From positions 1,240,001-1,304,000 of the forward strand of contig JACKQL020000005.1 in NCBI GenBank assembly GCA_018296165.2: a stretch of 64,000 bases of DNA, given 5' to 3'. Below the pieces are notes generated by a model. That model did no database searches. It saw nothing but the letters and a program-made list of their open reading frames with translations, and had not been told where the DNA came from. Position numbers and translations under genes: made by a program. This document shows positions 35,801 through 48,638 of the stretch, in pieces; within the stretch, counting starts at the first letter, position 1, and each line of letters opens with the position of its first letter. Source of the stretch: Termitomyces sp. T153 (Eukaryota > Basidiomycota > Agaricomycetes > Agaricales > Lyophyllaceae).

Positions 35801-38138
35801 CCAACGAAACCAAAGGATCTCCATAACCTTACCCTTACCATTCCAGATGTGTGTACTCGCGCAGATCACTTAGCCCTCGTGAGTGTCGTCGGTGCGAGTC
35901 CCGTTACCCGTATTGGCCACCATAGACACCCCGGCATAAGTACCCCTTGCACAAGTACCCACGCGCGAGTCCGTGGGTCCAGTCCGGGAGTCCGCAGTTG
36001 TTCCAGTGATCCTATGACCACAGACCCCCATCGATTAATGGGATCATGATCGCCCCCTTTTGGATTCGGCAGTCGGTTTCTTGCTGCGGTTGGTCGAGTT
36101 AAGCAGTTCTGGGTGCTGGATCACAGGGTTGTAGACTGAGAAATTTAAACATGGAGATAGAGATTGCGCAATTGAGGATAATAAGTAAAGGATGTATGGG
36201 GGAGGGAGAGAAGAGAAGAGAAGAGCCGGCCGGCTCGTTGGGACGCCACAGGAATGTAAAAACATTAAGAAAAAACGAGGTGAGGGAGTGATGAACGAAC
36301 ATGTGTTCGTGTAAGTATGCTCGTAATAGAGATAGCAGTGACGACACCTATAGCACTGTGACGGAGTATGTTGGCGCGTGTGCCAGTCAAGTTCCGAGCC
36401 TTCATACTTGGGGAAACATGTACATTATCGGTTCCCCTAGGAGTTCTGCGCGCGAAGGTTCGACAACGATGCTGCTGCATGCTTGAGCCTCATTGCATAC
36501 GTTCGATCATTTGAGTTTTTGAGTTGGCGATTTATGGTTCCTGCTGGAACGTCCTTCGCGGGTTCATTAATGTACTTATCTGCATGAAGTTCCAAGTGGG
36601 TGCCATGTAGAGTTTCTGATGTATGTGTGTACATACTTTCTGTCGATGACCCATGGATAAACGGGACGGATAGAAGAGAGTCGTGGAGTCCTCGAGGCGA
36701 AAACGAAGCAAGAAGTTGTGAAGTGTGAGTATGGGTGAATATTCGATGGATCCGGGAAGAAGACAGAAGGTCAGAAGAGAAAGACCCTCGATTGTGCGCT
36801 TTCGTTTTTCTCTCATGTTAATATCGGAAGACTCTCATCGATTAGCGGTTCGCCGATATCGATCCCAAGTCATGTACTAATCTATCGTAAGTATCTCTGT
36901 GATCAGTGTCGTGTTTCGCGTTCGTTGGGAAGCGAGTTCCGCATATATGCGTGGTCTGGTAAGAGAAAGGAGCGGTGATCTGGCATGTGACGGGTGGAGT
37001 AGTACTTACGAGGAACTGAGAGTGACAGAATCCAGGGAAGAGGTAAATGAGTTTGAGGTGTTGGGGGATTGTGGGATTGTGACAAAGAAACGAGAATCCT
37101 TACGTTAGTCTTGACCATGGTGGTCAGGCTCACAAACGTCACGGTTCTGTTTGAGACGCGTCGAAAAACAACGCGTCAACAGTGTGATAACAAACAAAGC
37201 ATCATGTGCACGTCCGAGTCGCTGGGGCCCCTGACCCGTGATTTCAGGAGGTTGACCTCTTCAGTTGCTATACACGATCGTGTTACAAGTCTTTTAGTTT
37301 TGGACCTGAGGTCGGACATTACGGAGTCGTTACCAGTACTTATAATTACAGGCTGGAGGGAAACGCGCTACTTTGAATGCAGTTGTTAGCTGCACCATCA
37401 ATCTATTGACAAGATATTTAGGGCGATGATCTGGAGGCTAGGGCGGCTGCTCGTGCACGGACCTGTAATGTTATCCCATGACAATCACCTCGGGTTGGCT
37501 GCCCCTTTATGCATGTGATGGCGATTGTATACGCTATTTAATTTGCCAGCGCTTGGAAAGAACAAAAAGTGTGGCACTTTCTTTGCAAGTAGATAGATAT
37601 GTGCAGTGTAGCTTGTACATTGTCAGTCGGAACCGAAGCGCATCAGGAACTATTTGAAATCAACGTCATCGAGTCAGCAAAGTCTAAATAAGGAGATATC
37701 CCCAAAACATTCGTGGGGACAAGCGTCTTCGAATTTTGGGGTTACAATGACCGCTCACTGTCTGAACGTTCTGATGGATGACTCAAATGCAAAGAAGCGT
37801 TCGACGTGTAATCGAGTCTTGGGCATCTCGTCTCCCAAATTTCCCGATATATAAGTCGCCTCACCAGCACCCGTGCATCGGATCAACATCGTGAGTATAA
37901 TATGGTTGCGCTTCTAGCCAACTGCTGTAAAGTAGGATCTTTGAAATATGGCCTCACAGCAAGTCTCTATAAGGACCACGGCCTCACAGCAAGTTCCTAG
38001 AAGGGCTGGAAGTCACACATAACTGTGGGAAGGGAGCTATGAAGAAATTTCAAAATCAGGGGATGCTGTACCTAGCTAGGTAATTATAAGCACAAACAAA
38101 GAGGCGAAAGCGGAGCTTGTCTCGTAACCGCTACCACC
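32832..38138. other. 5.3-kb gene-poor interval between the GATA factor and acyl-CoA synthetase
   Basis: No convincing gene. The left part (32.85-35.4 kb) is full of simple sequence: poly-G near 32.87 kb, A/T tracts near 33.1 kb, CCGAAAAC repeats near 34.14 kb, AGGTAGAGGTAG near 34.95 kb and TGATATGATA near 35.3 kb. The right part is of normal complexity and includes the upstream region of the synthetase. Long 5' regions are usual for regulatory genes such as the GATA factor. Small open frames here lack motifs. Confidence 0.5.
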
Positions 38139-40491
38139 ATGTCCCGTATACGCACAAGCAAGCCTGGTTTCTACGGCAAAGGCTCAGTCGAAGTTGCTGC
38201 CGCAGCTCCTGGTGAGGGTGCTATCCGCAGGAGCACGCTCTCAGTCGACGGTCTGGTCACGCAGCCTTTCGAAGGAATCGACACCGTATACGATATCGTT
38301 TCATATGCTGCCAGGACCCATGGCACTAGGAAAGCCCTTGGATGGAGAGACATCATCAATATCGTCGAGGAAGAGAAGGACGTGACCAAAGTCGTGGACG
38401 GCAAGGAGGTTACCGAGAAAAAGAAATGGAAGTTTTTCCAGCTCAGCGACTACAAATACCTCACTTTCGTGGAGGTAAAAGAGGTCGTATCGGAAATTGC
38501 TCGTGGTCTTGTTGAACTCGGTGTCTCAAAAGAACATATCCTCAATGTCTATGCTCAAACCAGGTTCGTTCATTCATTTTGCCATGTATATACAAGGGCC
38601 TCACTCCAGCCGTATCACAGCCCCAGCTGGCAGTTGATTTCGCACGCATGTACATCTATTTCTACCACGATCGCCACAGCTTACGACACTCTGGGCGAAG
38701 ATGGCTTAACGCACTCTCTGAACGAGCCTGACTGTATCGGTATCTTCACCAATGCCGACTTGCTCCCCACGGTTCAAAAAGTTCTAGCCAACACTCCCAC
38801 CGTTAAATACGTCTTGTACGACGGTGAAGCCAAATCCGCAGTCGTAGAACAGATTCGTTCTATTCGTGACGTCAAGGTCTATACCATTGACGAATTACGT
38901 GAACTTGGCAAAGGCAAACCTACGGAGCCACTGGAGGCAAGGCGGCCAAAACCGGACACTATGGCTTGCATCATGTACACCAGTGGCAGTACTGGTAACC
39001 CAAAGGGCGTCTCAATCACTCACGGCAACCTCGTAGCATCCGTAGGCGCTGTGTACGCCCTCCTCGGCCATCACCTTACCTATGATGATAGTTACCTCGC
39101 CTATCTCCCTCTCGCACACGTGCTCGAGTACATTGTCGAATTGATCATGGTCTTCGTTGGTATGCCATCGGGGTATGGACGCGTCAAGACTCTCACCGAC
39201 GCGTCTGTTCGGAAGTGCAAGGGTGACATCAGCGCGTTCCGTCCATCTATTATGGTTGGTGTCCCCGCTGTATGGGAGACTATCCGCAAGGGCATCATCG
39301 CAAAGGTCAACGGCGGTAGTGTCGTTAAGAAAACTGTATTCAATGGTGCATACGCGGCGAAGAAGGCGAATATCCCTGTTCTCGCTCAGATCGCCGATAG
39401 TGTCGTCCTGAGTGGTGTTCGCGCCGCGACAGGTGGAAGGCTCCGTATTGCACTCAGCGGCGGCGCCGCGATCAGTCGCGAGACACAAGAGTTCCTGACT
39501 ACTGCTCTCGTTACTGTTTTACAAGGTACATTTCCTTTGGTCATATCTACTTATTACCATCCTGACCTTATTTCAGGCTATGGAATGACCGAGTCTTGCG
39601 GAATGTGCGCGATCCTTCCTCCTGAGTTGATGCGATATGAATCCGTGGGTGTCCCTGTGCCATCGACCGAGGTCAAGCTGCGTGACGTTGAGGAGGCTGG
39701 ATATCTTTCTACCAACAATCCACCTCAGGGGGAAGTCTGTATCCGTGGACCCTCGGTCACGAAGGGCTACTTCAAACGGCCTGACCTCAATGAGGACGAG
39801 ACCATATTTACAAAGGACGGATGGTTTAGGACTGGTGATGTCGGCCAGTGGAACCCAGATGGTACTCTTTCTTTGATCGATCGGTGAGTGATTTCGATGA
39901 TCGTTTTAAGATTGGTTAACTCACTCATTTTTTCTGTTTCAGTATCAAGAACCTTGTCAAGCTGCAGCACGGCGAGGTAATCCTCTCATTCCTTTCTTGT
40001 CGGCGTAGCTAACTCCTCGATCTAGTACATCGCACTCGAACGCCTCGAAGCGGTATACAAGTCCTGCAATCTCGTGGGCAACATCTGTGTGCACGCATCA
40101 CCACAAGCAAAGCAGCCACTTGCCATCATCATCCCGCACGAAGCGCACCTCCGCCATGCGATCCAGACAAACACAAACGGCGCCAAGGGCGTTGACTCCT
40201 CTGCACATCTTTCGGACCTGTGCGAAGACAAACGAGTGAAGGGGCTCCTGCTGAAGGAGATTAATGCTACCGGCAAGAAGAATGGATTCAAGCCGCAAGA
40301 GCTCCTTCAGGCTGTGATCCTCACACCGGACGAGTGGACGCCGGAGAGCGGGCTTGTCACTGCTGCGCAGAAGATCCAAAGGTCGAAGATCGCAAAGACG
40401 TTCGAAGCCGAAATCAAAGTGTGTTTCTTTCTTCCTGCATGTTTGGAAAGAATTGACATGATTTTTGCAGGAGATATATGAGAACCAGTGA
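38139..40491 (+). CDS. Long-chain acyl-CoA synthetase (AMP-forming, ANL superfamily)
   Basis: Activates long-chain fatty acids to acyl-CoA through an acyl-AMP intermediate. Six exons (38139-38563, 38621-39525, 39577-39883, 39943-39976, 40026-40418, 40471-40491) give 694 residues, the usual length for fungal Faa-type enzymes. Motifs in order: P-loop YTSGSTGNPKG at about 261-271, YLPLAHVLEY, the A5 motif GYGMTES at 444-450, GWFRTGD near 525, and IDRIKNLVKLQHGEYIALER, which follows two small introns. The C-terminal EIYENQ comes from a 7-codon last exon. There is no PTS1 tail, so a peroxisomal matrix location is unlikely. ER, lipid-droplet or plasma-membrane association is inference. Introns 1 and 2 are multiples of three without in-frame stops. 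Confidence 0.92.
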
Positions 40492-41066
40492 TATGCTTCT
40501 CTGTTGATCTTTTTCTTTCCTGGTTGATGTGCTGAACACTTGTGCCTTGCCTAATATTTCACTATCGAGCTGGGCTATCCATCCCTCTTAACATGCTTCC
40601 TTTCCTCCGATCTTTATGCATACCCTTAGAACTTTGTATCGTAAAATGTAGTTGTTTTAGTACCTTTGCCGGCCCTCTTGCTCCTTTTGTGATATGGATT
40701 TTTGTTCTTTGATCATTCTGGATCCTGTGCTTCATGGCTCTGATGTTATACCGGAGACAAGATCCAAATTTTTGGAACAAATCCAAAATTGGTGGGTATG
40801 CATCTCTGAATATTTGGAGATTTGCAGCTTTGAGATTAGAGTGGCTTGGGAAATCAAAGGTTACTTTTTCTTCCATCACATTCATCTTTGTATGAGGGGA
40901 CTCATTGGATAAAATGATCACAATCAACATTAACTTTCACTTTCCATATGTGACTTGATTTGAGCTCAAACTTCTATTCAAAGAGTTGAACTGCCATTTG
41001 TTTTGGATCCTCAATTGCTTTGTTCTGCTTCAAATTTGTGCATCAATGGTTTTCAACAAACGTAGC
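40492..41066. other. Synthetase 3' flank entering the second retroelement block
   Basis: The first 200 bp are the presumed 3' UTR. From about 40.69 kb the sequence turns CpG-poor. About 40750-40900 (minus strand) matches the relic at 7.6 kb (TFDFPSHSNLKAANLQ), so an old dispersed repeat lies here. Confidence 0.45.
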
Positions 41067-42093
41067 TGTTAGGAGACCACTCATTTCCAGGTTATCATTT
41101 TGTTTCCTTTTTCTCTATCCTTGAGTCACAAGTACTTTCCACCCCAGGCTATTTGAGAGTACCACTCCAATGTGGTCATGTGCCCAGAAGTTGGAGATTG
41201 AGGCTGTTTACAATGAATTTCTATTTTTGTATTGGACTCCAGATTTAGTTGTTGTTGAGTGTTTGTCCTTGAAGCTCTAAAGTAAATTTTCTGAACACTG
41301 GCATAGGCCCTGGGAAGCTCCCAAGAAACCTTGTCCATGAAATAGTGGATCTGAGGGAAATTTTGGCCAAATATAAGTCCCAACTTTGCAGTTTTGAGGT
41401 TTCTGATGAGGCAACCTTGGTCTGTAATATTGCAGATTTGAGGCTTAGCAAGACAAGTTTTTTGAGATTTTGACAACAAGATTCTGAGCATTCGAGGCAA
41501 TCTGAGTCTCTTAATTGAGGTGTATGACAGGTTTTCAACATAAATTTATGTATTGATTTGTTACATGCATGATAGCACAACAAATTGCATTGTTGCCCCA
41601 AATCATCCTCACCTCAGTAAAACACAAGAATCTCTCTTGTGTAAGATATGAGGAAGGCAACACATTTGTAACATTGATATTCTATCTAACTGAAGCCCAT
41701 TCTTGCTAAAGCACCTGTTCTGAAGATTCACATTCCAGGTTGTAAGCTATCTTATAAATAGACTCAAGAGATAGTTGGCTATATAGCTCAGTTGCACAAC
41801 ATTAGCACCAATGTTGGGCAAACAGAAAAAAAAACAATGAAAAAAATGAGAATTTCCTTTTTAAGACACATGTTTTGCATATGTTCCATTTGAGGCAGAG
41901 ATTTGGGAATTTTACAGACAAGGTTTCTTGGGAGCTTCCCAGGGCCTAGTGACATTGGGGATTCTTAGACTTGTCTTCTTTCAATCTCCCTCTGCCAGAT
42001 GAGTAGTTAGACCTCTAGAACTTCTCATAGACACTGAATATACTTTGGATCTCCCTCTGCCAGCTGTGTGAGCCTCCAGAGGTCACACTTACA
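41067..42093 (+). mobile_element. Solo LTR of family H (copy H3), split by a smaller insertion
   Basis: It starts TGTTAGGAGA and ends GGTCACACTTACA, flanked by GTAGC (41062-41066) and GCAGC (42094-42098), a near-perfect target-site duplication. Removing the 641-bp element at 41306-41946 leaves about 386 bp. Shared family blocks are IEAVYN-type sequence and TTGGATCTCCCTCTGCCAG. Confidence 0.65.
41306..41946. mobile_element. 641-bp element with perfect 30-bp terminal inverted repeats and TA duplication
   Basis: The left end (41306-41335, beginning GGCCCTGGGAAGCTCCC) is the exact reverse complement of the right end (41917-41946). TA flanks both ends (41304-41305 and 41947-41948). It is inserted in an LTR that is uninterrupted at the equivalent point in copies H2 and H4 (ACTGGCAT). 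Size, ends and TA target resemble non-autonomous Tc1/mariner-type elements. No transposase is present. Confidence 0.75.
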
Positions 42094-43575
42094 GCAGCAC
42101 ATTGTTGGGTTTGTTGATCAGCTGATTCCTTGGAGGAGAACACTCTGGGAAAAATGTCATTTTTGTACCTTCTTTACCATTTCTTTTTCTCCAGAGCTCA
42201 TAAAGATGGACCTGCCACTGAGGGAAGCATGTCAATGTTCAGGATGTCACTGTACACATTTTCAGCAGCAACTGGTATGTACTCCTACAATGTACTTTTT
42301 TTCATATCATATGAAAACTTGTGTTCTGTTTTAGCCATGGTTTTGTTGGTGTTGACATACATATGAAGATCATGCTACTCCAGCATTAGGCACTCATATC
42401 AACCCCCCACCATGAGGTGCATTTGGCTTGTGCACAAGATTACAGGAGGTACAGATATGCCAGCATCTGACAATGCACATTGATCATCATTTGCATAGTC
42501 ATCTGGTCATTAATCAATTAAGACACTTGCTCCAGTTCCAGCAGTTTCTGGGCTTTCCACCAAGGATTGACACATTCATCATGCTGCCCAAAGTGCCATG
42601 ACTTTTGCTGCTTATAGCCCTGCATGAGGCAGGAGATTGAGTGTTTTACAAGCTTGTGGGCTGAGTCACCATCCTTACCCAATGCATGGAACTAATTCTA
42701 TCAGTAAAAATTCTCTATGATCTTCTACAACTGTACCTGGCATATCACAAAGTCAATACAATTATTGTTATTTTACTATACAGGGTGTGTGTTCATACTT
42801 TTGTATGATTGATATATTGTCATTGATGGCCTCAAACTTTCCACTTTGATTCAAACGTACTCAACAAATTAGAACAGTTTCAACTCATCACTTCTTTTAT
42901 GCATGCAGCACCATTTTCTGAATTGTTATAGATTATGATTCATAATCACCTTGTCAATCACTTCACATCTCACAATCCCACCATCTCTGGCTTCACTTTA
43001 GAACAATGCAATGATCATTCTATCTATCAACATGTACCTTTTGCTCTTTTATCTGCAGGTTATTTAAATGTTTGTGGTCAGATAATCAAATCTTCATCTC
43101 TTAAACCATATGGAGTCAATCCAAGCAACTTAATCCACATCAATAAAAGCATGGAGCATCCAACATGCAATGTTGATATTTTATGCCCTTTTCTATAATC
43201 TTGCATCATATCTCATTACAGGAACTTTACACTTTAAATGAAGAACATTGAGTAAGTCCTTGTGCACATATACATCTCCTCCAATAATGACTTTTCCCAA
43301 AGATTTGACAATTACTTGAGGCAATATTTGAAGGGTATTGGCCACCCTCAAGCTCAACCAGGTTCAATCAATATAATCACTGAAGAAATGTGAGGTGATC
43401 CTATGGATTTGTATACCAAACAAAAGCTTGTATCTGCAGGTGGGATGCTATTCATAGAACCACTTATGTCTTGGATGCAGTGAGTGCAAGCTTCTAAAGC
43501 ACAGCACTCTATAATATGTTATGTGAAATTATCACAAAAGACCATCAGCCAGTGGCATATGAGACCTCTCCTAAT
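42094..43575 (+). other. Decayed, unidentified coding-like repeat DNA
   Basis: Plus-strand frames with scattered stops: 42935-43198 (LVNHFTSHNPTISGFTLEQC) and, further on, VHIYISSNNDFSQRFDNYLR, YLKGIGHPQAQPGSINIITE and DPMDLYTKQKLVSAGG. The pattern looks protein-like over about 1.2 kb, but I recognise no family. It is probably a decayed transposon gene. Confidence 0.4.
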
Positions 43576-43580
43576 GAGGC

Positions 43581-43945
43581 TGTAGAACAAACACAATAGG
43601 TAAGAACTTCAGAGTTGCAACATAGATAGTACAACAACTCTATATTACCTGTAGAACAAACACAATAGGTAAGAGCTACAGGATTGGTTAAGTATATGTA
43701 AGTTATGGTAGGTCAAAAGTAACATACCCTCAGAGTCACAATGTAGATAGTATGACAACTGAGGTAAGAAGTTTTGTATATTCAAAGTATTGATATGTCT
43801 GAAGGTTTCAAACAAAGTATAGTAAGTATATGTATAGTAAGTATATGTTAGGTGTGGAGGGCAGTGTAACCTAAGATATCTGATGAAATAAAAAGAAAAA
43901 AATGAAGAAAATAAATGTTGCAAGACAGGGCATTGTACTGCAACA
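43581..43945 (-). repeat. 3' LTR of the complete copia element
   Basis: On the minus strand it begins TGTTGCAGTACAATGCCCTG. It carries an internal second copy of a TGTAGAACAAACACAATAGG string (43581 and about 43649). Its partner is at 48280-48638; they differ at many positions, so the insertion is not recent. Confidence 0.8.
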
Positions 43946-44208
43946 CTCCTTGCCACAAGCTGGTTTGAGTTACTTCTTGAGGTCTATGAGAGTAATGAGG
44001 TGATCATTGATGGTACAAGAAAGTGGCTTTGTAAATATGTCAGCAATATTTTTGGTGGATGGAATAGGATTATGATAATATCTCCATCATTTTGTTCACA
44101 AATATAATGGTGGCAGATGTGGATGTGCTTTTCATGCATGTAACCCTTAGTAGATTCTGCAAGGGCAAGGAACCAGCAATTGTCAGCATTTAGGACCATG
44201 AAAAGTGA

Positions 44209-44394
44209 TTAAGGGAAATCAGTCTCAAGAAGGAAGTTATGCATCCATAATGTCTGGTGAGCTCCCTGTGTCATAGCCATGTATTCTGCCTCCATAGAAC
44301 TTAGGGCTACCATTTGTTGTCTCTTATAGCTCTCTGAAACAGGTCTGCCACCTATTATGAAGATGTATCCAGATGTGGATTGGTGTGTGTTCAA
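44209..44394 (-). pseudogene. Copia RNase H segment of the complete element
   Basis: The open frame has NTHQSTSGYIFIIGGRPVSE then QQMVALSSMEAEYMAMTQGA and HQTLWMHNFLLE, the characteristic end of a copia RNase H with the conserved SSMEAEY block. Flanking frames carry stops. Confidence 0.8.
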
Positions 44395-46570
44395 ATCTCC
44401 CCTGTAATCTGCATCTACATAGCCAACAGGTTTTGCAGACTTGCTAGATTGCTTGGAGTAGGTGAGTCAATAGTCCAAGGACCCCTTCATATACCTAAGC
44501 ATATGGATCAGAGTGTTCCAGTGCATGGGGCCAGAGTTTCATTGGAATCAAGCAAGAAGTCCTACAGAAAATGATAAATCCAGGTGCATTGCTGCCTAGA
44601 CCCACATCAGCAATCTGAGAAGCTCTCTGTACAGTCTATCCTTCATGAAACAGTGGTTGGCATTGGTTTGTGGTCACATGGACTCTGTGTTACAAATACT
44701 GGTAGGAAGGGGTGTCAGATGAGAGTTACAATCTGACATGCCAAAATATCCTAATACTTGGGTTGGATATGTGCACTGTGACAACAAGATTGCTCCAGTT
44801 TCAGGGTCTTGTTTGATGGCCATGCCTAGGATAAAAGACCGGTTACCCAGATCCTTGATATTGTAGATGTCTGCAAGTTTTCATTTTGACACTGTCATTA
44901 GACATGTTAGTAACTATGTGTTCCCCTCCAGGCTTCCTTGCACTCACACATGGGTCTGCTCTCAAAGTGCAGTATCCCAAAATGTTGTAAGTGGTGTTGA
45001 GGCCTGCAACAATCCATGGAGAGTTTTCAGAAGCTCTACCAACTTCCTCTTTGCTCCTGATAATCTGAGTGGTGCCTCCATGAAGATATGGAACTCTGGG
45101 ACACTATTCAGATATGTGGATATGAAATCAACTTGCCAGATTCCTAGACAGACTATTGCAGCAATCACAAATGTGATGCAGAGAGATTCCAAACAAACTC
45201 CTGCAGCATATGTTTTGTCATAGCCCTCCCCCAAAACTTGTAAGAACCTGTTTGCTACCAGTCTCACCTCCCTCCTCAAATTTCTCCTGCCACATTGTAT
45301 TTGTTTGCAAAAACCCATTGACAACCTATGATCTTCTTTCCCACAGGCACCTCATCCTTTAGCACTAGCCTTATTGCTTCTCTCTCCTCCAGTACCTTCA
45401 ACTCTGTTTGAATTGCTGGCAGCCATAAGTTTGCCCTGTGCATTGCCTTATTATAGGACTTGGATATGTATATGTTGTCTCCAATCTTGACCTTTGCTAT
45501 GAGGCCATGAACTCAGAAGCATTTTGTGCAAGGAATGGCTGTATGTCTGGGGTCAGTACCCCTTAGAGACTGTTGGAACAGCATAGTGGAATGGAAAGGT
45601 ATTCCCCTTGCTAAGTGCTGATGATGTGCCAGCTTCAGGGTTGTGCTCAGCAGGATTGGGCTTGGCAATCAGGGTTTTAGGCTCATGAAGGGGCACACCC
45701 CCACAAATATGGGCCACCACTGGTTGGTAGGGTGTAAGGAGACATGGCTTGTTGGATGGGGTTGATTGAGGTTCTTTGCTAGCCAGTGAGTTGTTGGCTT
45801 CTTCAATGACTGTGAGAGAGTAATGACCTGTTCCCTCATCAAAGATCACATCATGAGATGTGATGATGGTCCTTGTTGCTTGGTCAAAGAGTCTATATCC
45901 TCCCTTTCCTGCTGTGTATCCCACTAGTATGTATTTTACCAAGCAAGGGTCTAATTTTGACTGTATCAACTCCCAGGGACTTTTACAAATGTGACACTTC
46001 CAAAAGGGCATAGGTGGTGTACATTTTGATGTGTGCCTGTCTATGTTTCTTTGGAATTGCATTGTATCATGCAGGTAGGAGAAGGTTTTAAGTATGAATC
46101 TGCATAGCAGCTACCTCTACCCACAGATCCATCAGTAATTCACTCTCAGCCAACATACACCTCACCTCTTCAATGAGAGTGTGCATAGACTGCTTGATGA
46201 AGCTGTTTTGGGAGGCAACAATGGGCTTTAGGATGATACCATGAGTTGTGCAGTAGTCCTCCCATCTTTTGTTCAACCATTTGCATCCAGCATTGATGCA
46301 AAACCACCAATAGTTTCTGTTGTGTTTGCTGTTCTGACTCCATATAGTAGCTTCTAAATGCCAAAAGTGTATTGTCAGCATCTTTTTGCATCAGGAAGTA
46401 TTCTGTTAGTCTTGAGGTACTGTCATCCCTGACTAGCATCATATACACCACTCAAAGATTGTTTCATAGCTGGTGCCCACAGGTCAAGGTAAACACAATC
46501 ATTAGGATTTTAATTCTTAGTAGACTAAAAATAGTTCTTATCTTCAACTTTACACTCCCTATTGTAAAGG

Positions 46571-47098
46571 TCATGTGGTTTGTTTTTCATAAATGCAACC
46601 CTCACAAAGACCTTTGACATCTAGGTCTCCTTTGAAAACAATCTCTTCTAGCAGATTTGCTCTCACAACTCTGCAGATCATTTCAATTTCTGCATGGCCA
46701 AAACAGTGGTGCCACCCATCCAAATCAACCAGCATATCTAAATGAGTAGCCATTATTGCTAGGTTGGATGGACATTTGCTGAATCCTCTGAGTAGGTACA
46801 TCCCTTTGTCTTCATTTCCAACAAGGACCACTCTCCCATCAGGATCCCAAAAGGTTGCTCTCCCCTTGGCAAATGTAACCAAGAATCCAGTGTTGTCAAA
46901 TTCTCCAATTGATATCAAGTTTGCAGAAAGTTTGGGGTGTGTAATGCATCCCTGAATATCAGTTCTGTACTGCCATGGTCTGTATTTATAACCTTTCTGA
47001 CAGTTCCCAACCAAACAATTTGGAACACATTCTCCCTTGACAAGGCTTGTCCTTGCCTTGGTATTATGAATGGAATATAGTCCAATAACACCTCTCAA
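46571..47098 (-). pseudogene. Copia protease C-terminus and GAG-pre-integrase domain
   Basis: 175 open codons with ITHPKLSANLISIGEFDNTG and DGWHHCFGHAEIEMICRVV, followed by LCEGCIYEKQTT, the usual L-x-x-R-F-G-H ... C-x-x-C layout of the GAG-pre-integrase zinc region. The frame is the best preserved in this element. Confidence 0.75.
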
Positions 47099-48279
47099 TT
47101 GAGGTAGCAGTTGTCAGATGCCCCCAAGTCTGCAAATGTGGGTCCAACACCACTGCTGCCAGCTATTTTCAGGGCTGCAAGAGTCAGACCTAGAGCAGGT
47201 ATGTTGTATTGGGTGAGAGGCATTGTGATTGCAGCTAATCTGTAGGTGATTCACTGAGAATTCTGTGGTTTGGCATTTGCCAGGTGTATCATAGGGATAT
47301 CTGGGTTTTGCATGTTCCCTTTAGCAATTGATGTGGCTAGCATGGCTAATGATTGTTCTCAGTTTTAAAAGTGAGTGGAAAATTGACCTTCTTTTCCACC
47401 TTTGCACCAATAGCATCTATCAATGATATGGACTATACACTCATAGTTTGAGTTTATGCATACCAATATATCCCTTTGTAGTTTGACATCTGCTTGGAGC
47501 ACCATAATGAATGGAGTGGTTGCTTTTTAGAGTCTAAGTCACTTCCAGTGTACAAAGAGGCCAGACCCCAGGTCTGTGGAGGTTTTTGTTGTGAACATGC
47601 TTGCAACAATTGTGTTCCATGACTCTGGCAGTGATGTCATAACAATGGAGCAGAACATTGCATTTGAGATATCTGCCCCTTTATCTATAGTGCTTGCTCA
47701 TTTTATGCAAAAATTAGCAATGTGGGTAGGGAAATCAGATTTGTCAGCAAACCTCCTGGATTGGAGTCATTCTTCCATGCCCATGGCAGCAAGTTTCCAC
47801 ATGCTTTTGTGAGTGAGCTCCATGCATTGGTGGCTATAGCATCCATTTTGACTCCTAAATCCACAGGGTTTTACAGTCATACACTATGAGTCCTAGTGCC
47901 CATGCATTGTGCAGATCCAATTCAACTATCAATGAGTTGCTGGACAACTAATGAGTAGCTTTGGCCTTTCCAGTCTCAGGGGGAGGTTTTTGAGCAGTTT
48001 TGGGGAAATGACAGGGATTGCATTGCCAGGTTTTGGAATACTTTCACCAAGATATCTCTTTGCTCTGCATGCCCAGGCTGCAAATGAGTACTCAGTTCTT
48101 GAAGTGGATGAAGTTTGTGCCATTGAACTGTTGGTCCTCTGGAAAGATAGGCAATCTGCCAGTAGATGTATTGTTTGACATGGTGTGTGGGGTTTTATGT
48201 ATATAGTGGCAGTGGTAAAGGAGTTGTCAGGAAGTGTGTTGCAAGGAAGTGGTTTGGACAGAAAAAAAGCTACAGGGCC

Positions 48280-48638
48280 TGATGACCTATAACAATAGGT
48301 AAGAATCTCAGAGTTGCAACATAGATAGTATAACAACTCTATATTACCTGTAGGACAAACACAATAGGTAAGAACTACAGGATTGAGTGAGTATATGCAA
48401 GTTATGAGTAGGTAAAAAGTAATGTACCCTCAGAATCACAATATAGATAGTATAACAACTGAAGGAAGAAGGTTGGTATATTCAAAGTATTTATATGTCC
48501 AAAGAATAAGGTTTCAAAGAAAATACAGTAAATATATGTTGGGCATAGAGGGTGGTGTAACATAAGATATCCAATGAAATAAAAGAAAAAATAAAGAAAA
48601 TAGATGTTTTTTACAAGACAGGGCATCATACTTCAACA
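48280..48638 (-). repeat. 5' LTR of the complete copia element
   Basis: It begins TGTTGAAGTATGATGCCCTG on the minus strand. The inner boundary near 48280 is approximate. Directly inside it, minus-strand GGCCCTGTAGC may be part of the primer binding site. Confidence 0.7.

Larger units (their letters stand above)
43581..48638 (-). mobile_element. Structurally complete Ty1/copia retrotransposon (minus strand), coding-defective
   Basis: 5,058 bp with LTRs at 43581-43945 and 48280-48638 and a target-site duplication GAGGC (43576-43580, 48639-48643). On the minus strand the order is gag region (about 48.2-47.1 kb, MAQTSSTSRTEYSFAAWACR), protease/GAG-pre-integrase (47098-46571, including WHHCFGHAEIEMICRV), integrase (46451-45553), reverse transcriptase (about 45.3-44.6 kb, QADFISTYLNSVPEF-like) and RNase H (MVALSSMEAEYMAM, 44.3 kb). 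A purine-rich tract (GTGGCAAGGAG) precedes the 3' LTR. Many stops and frame breaks make it non-autonomous. Confidence 0.85.
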
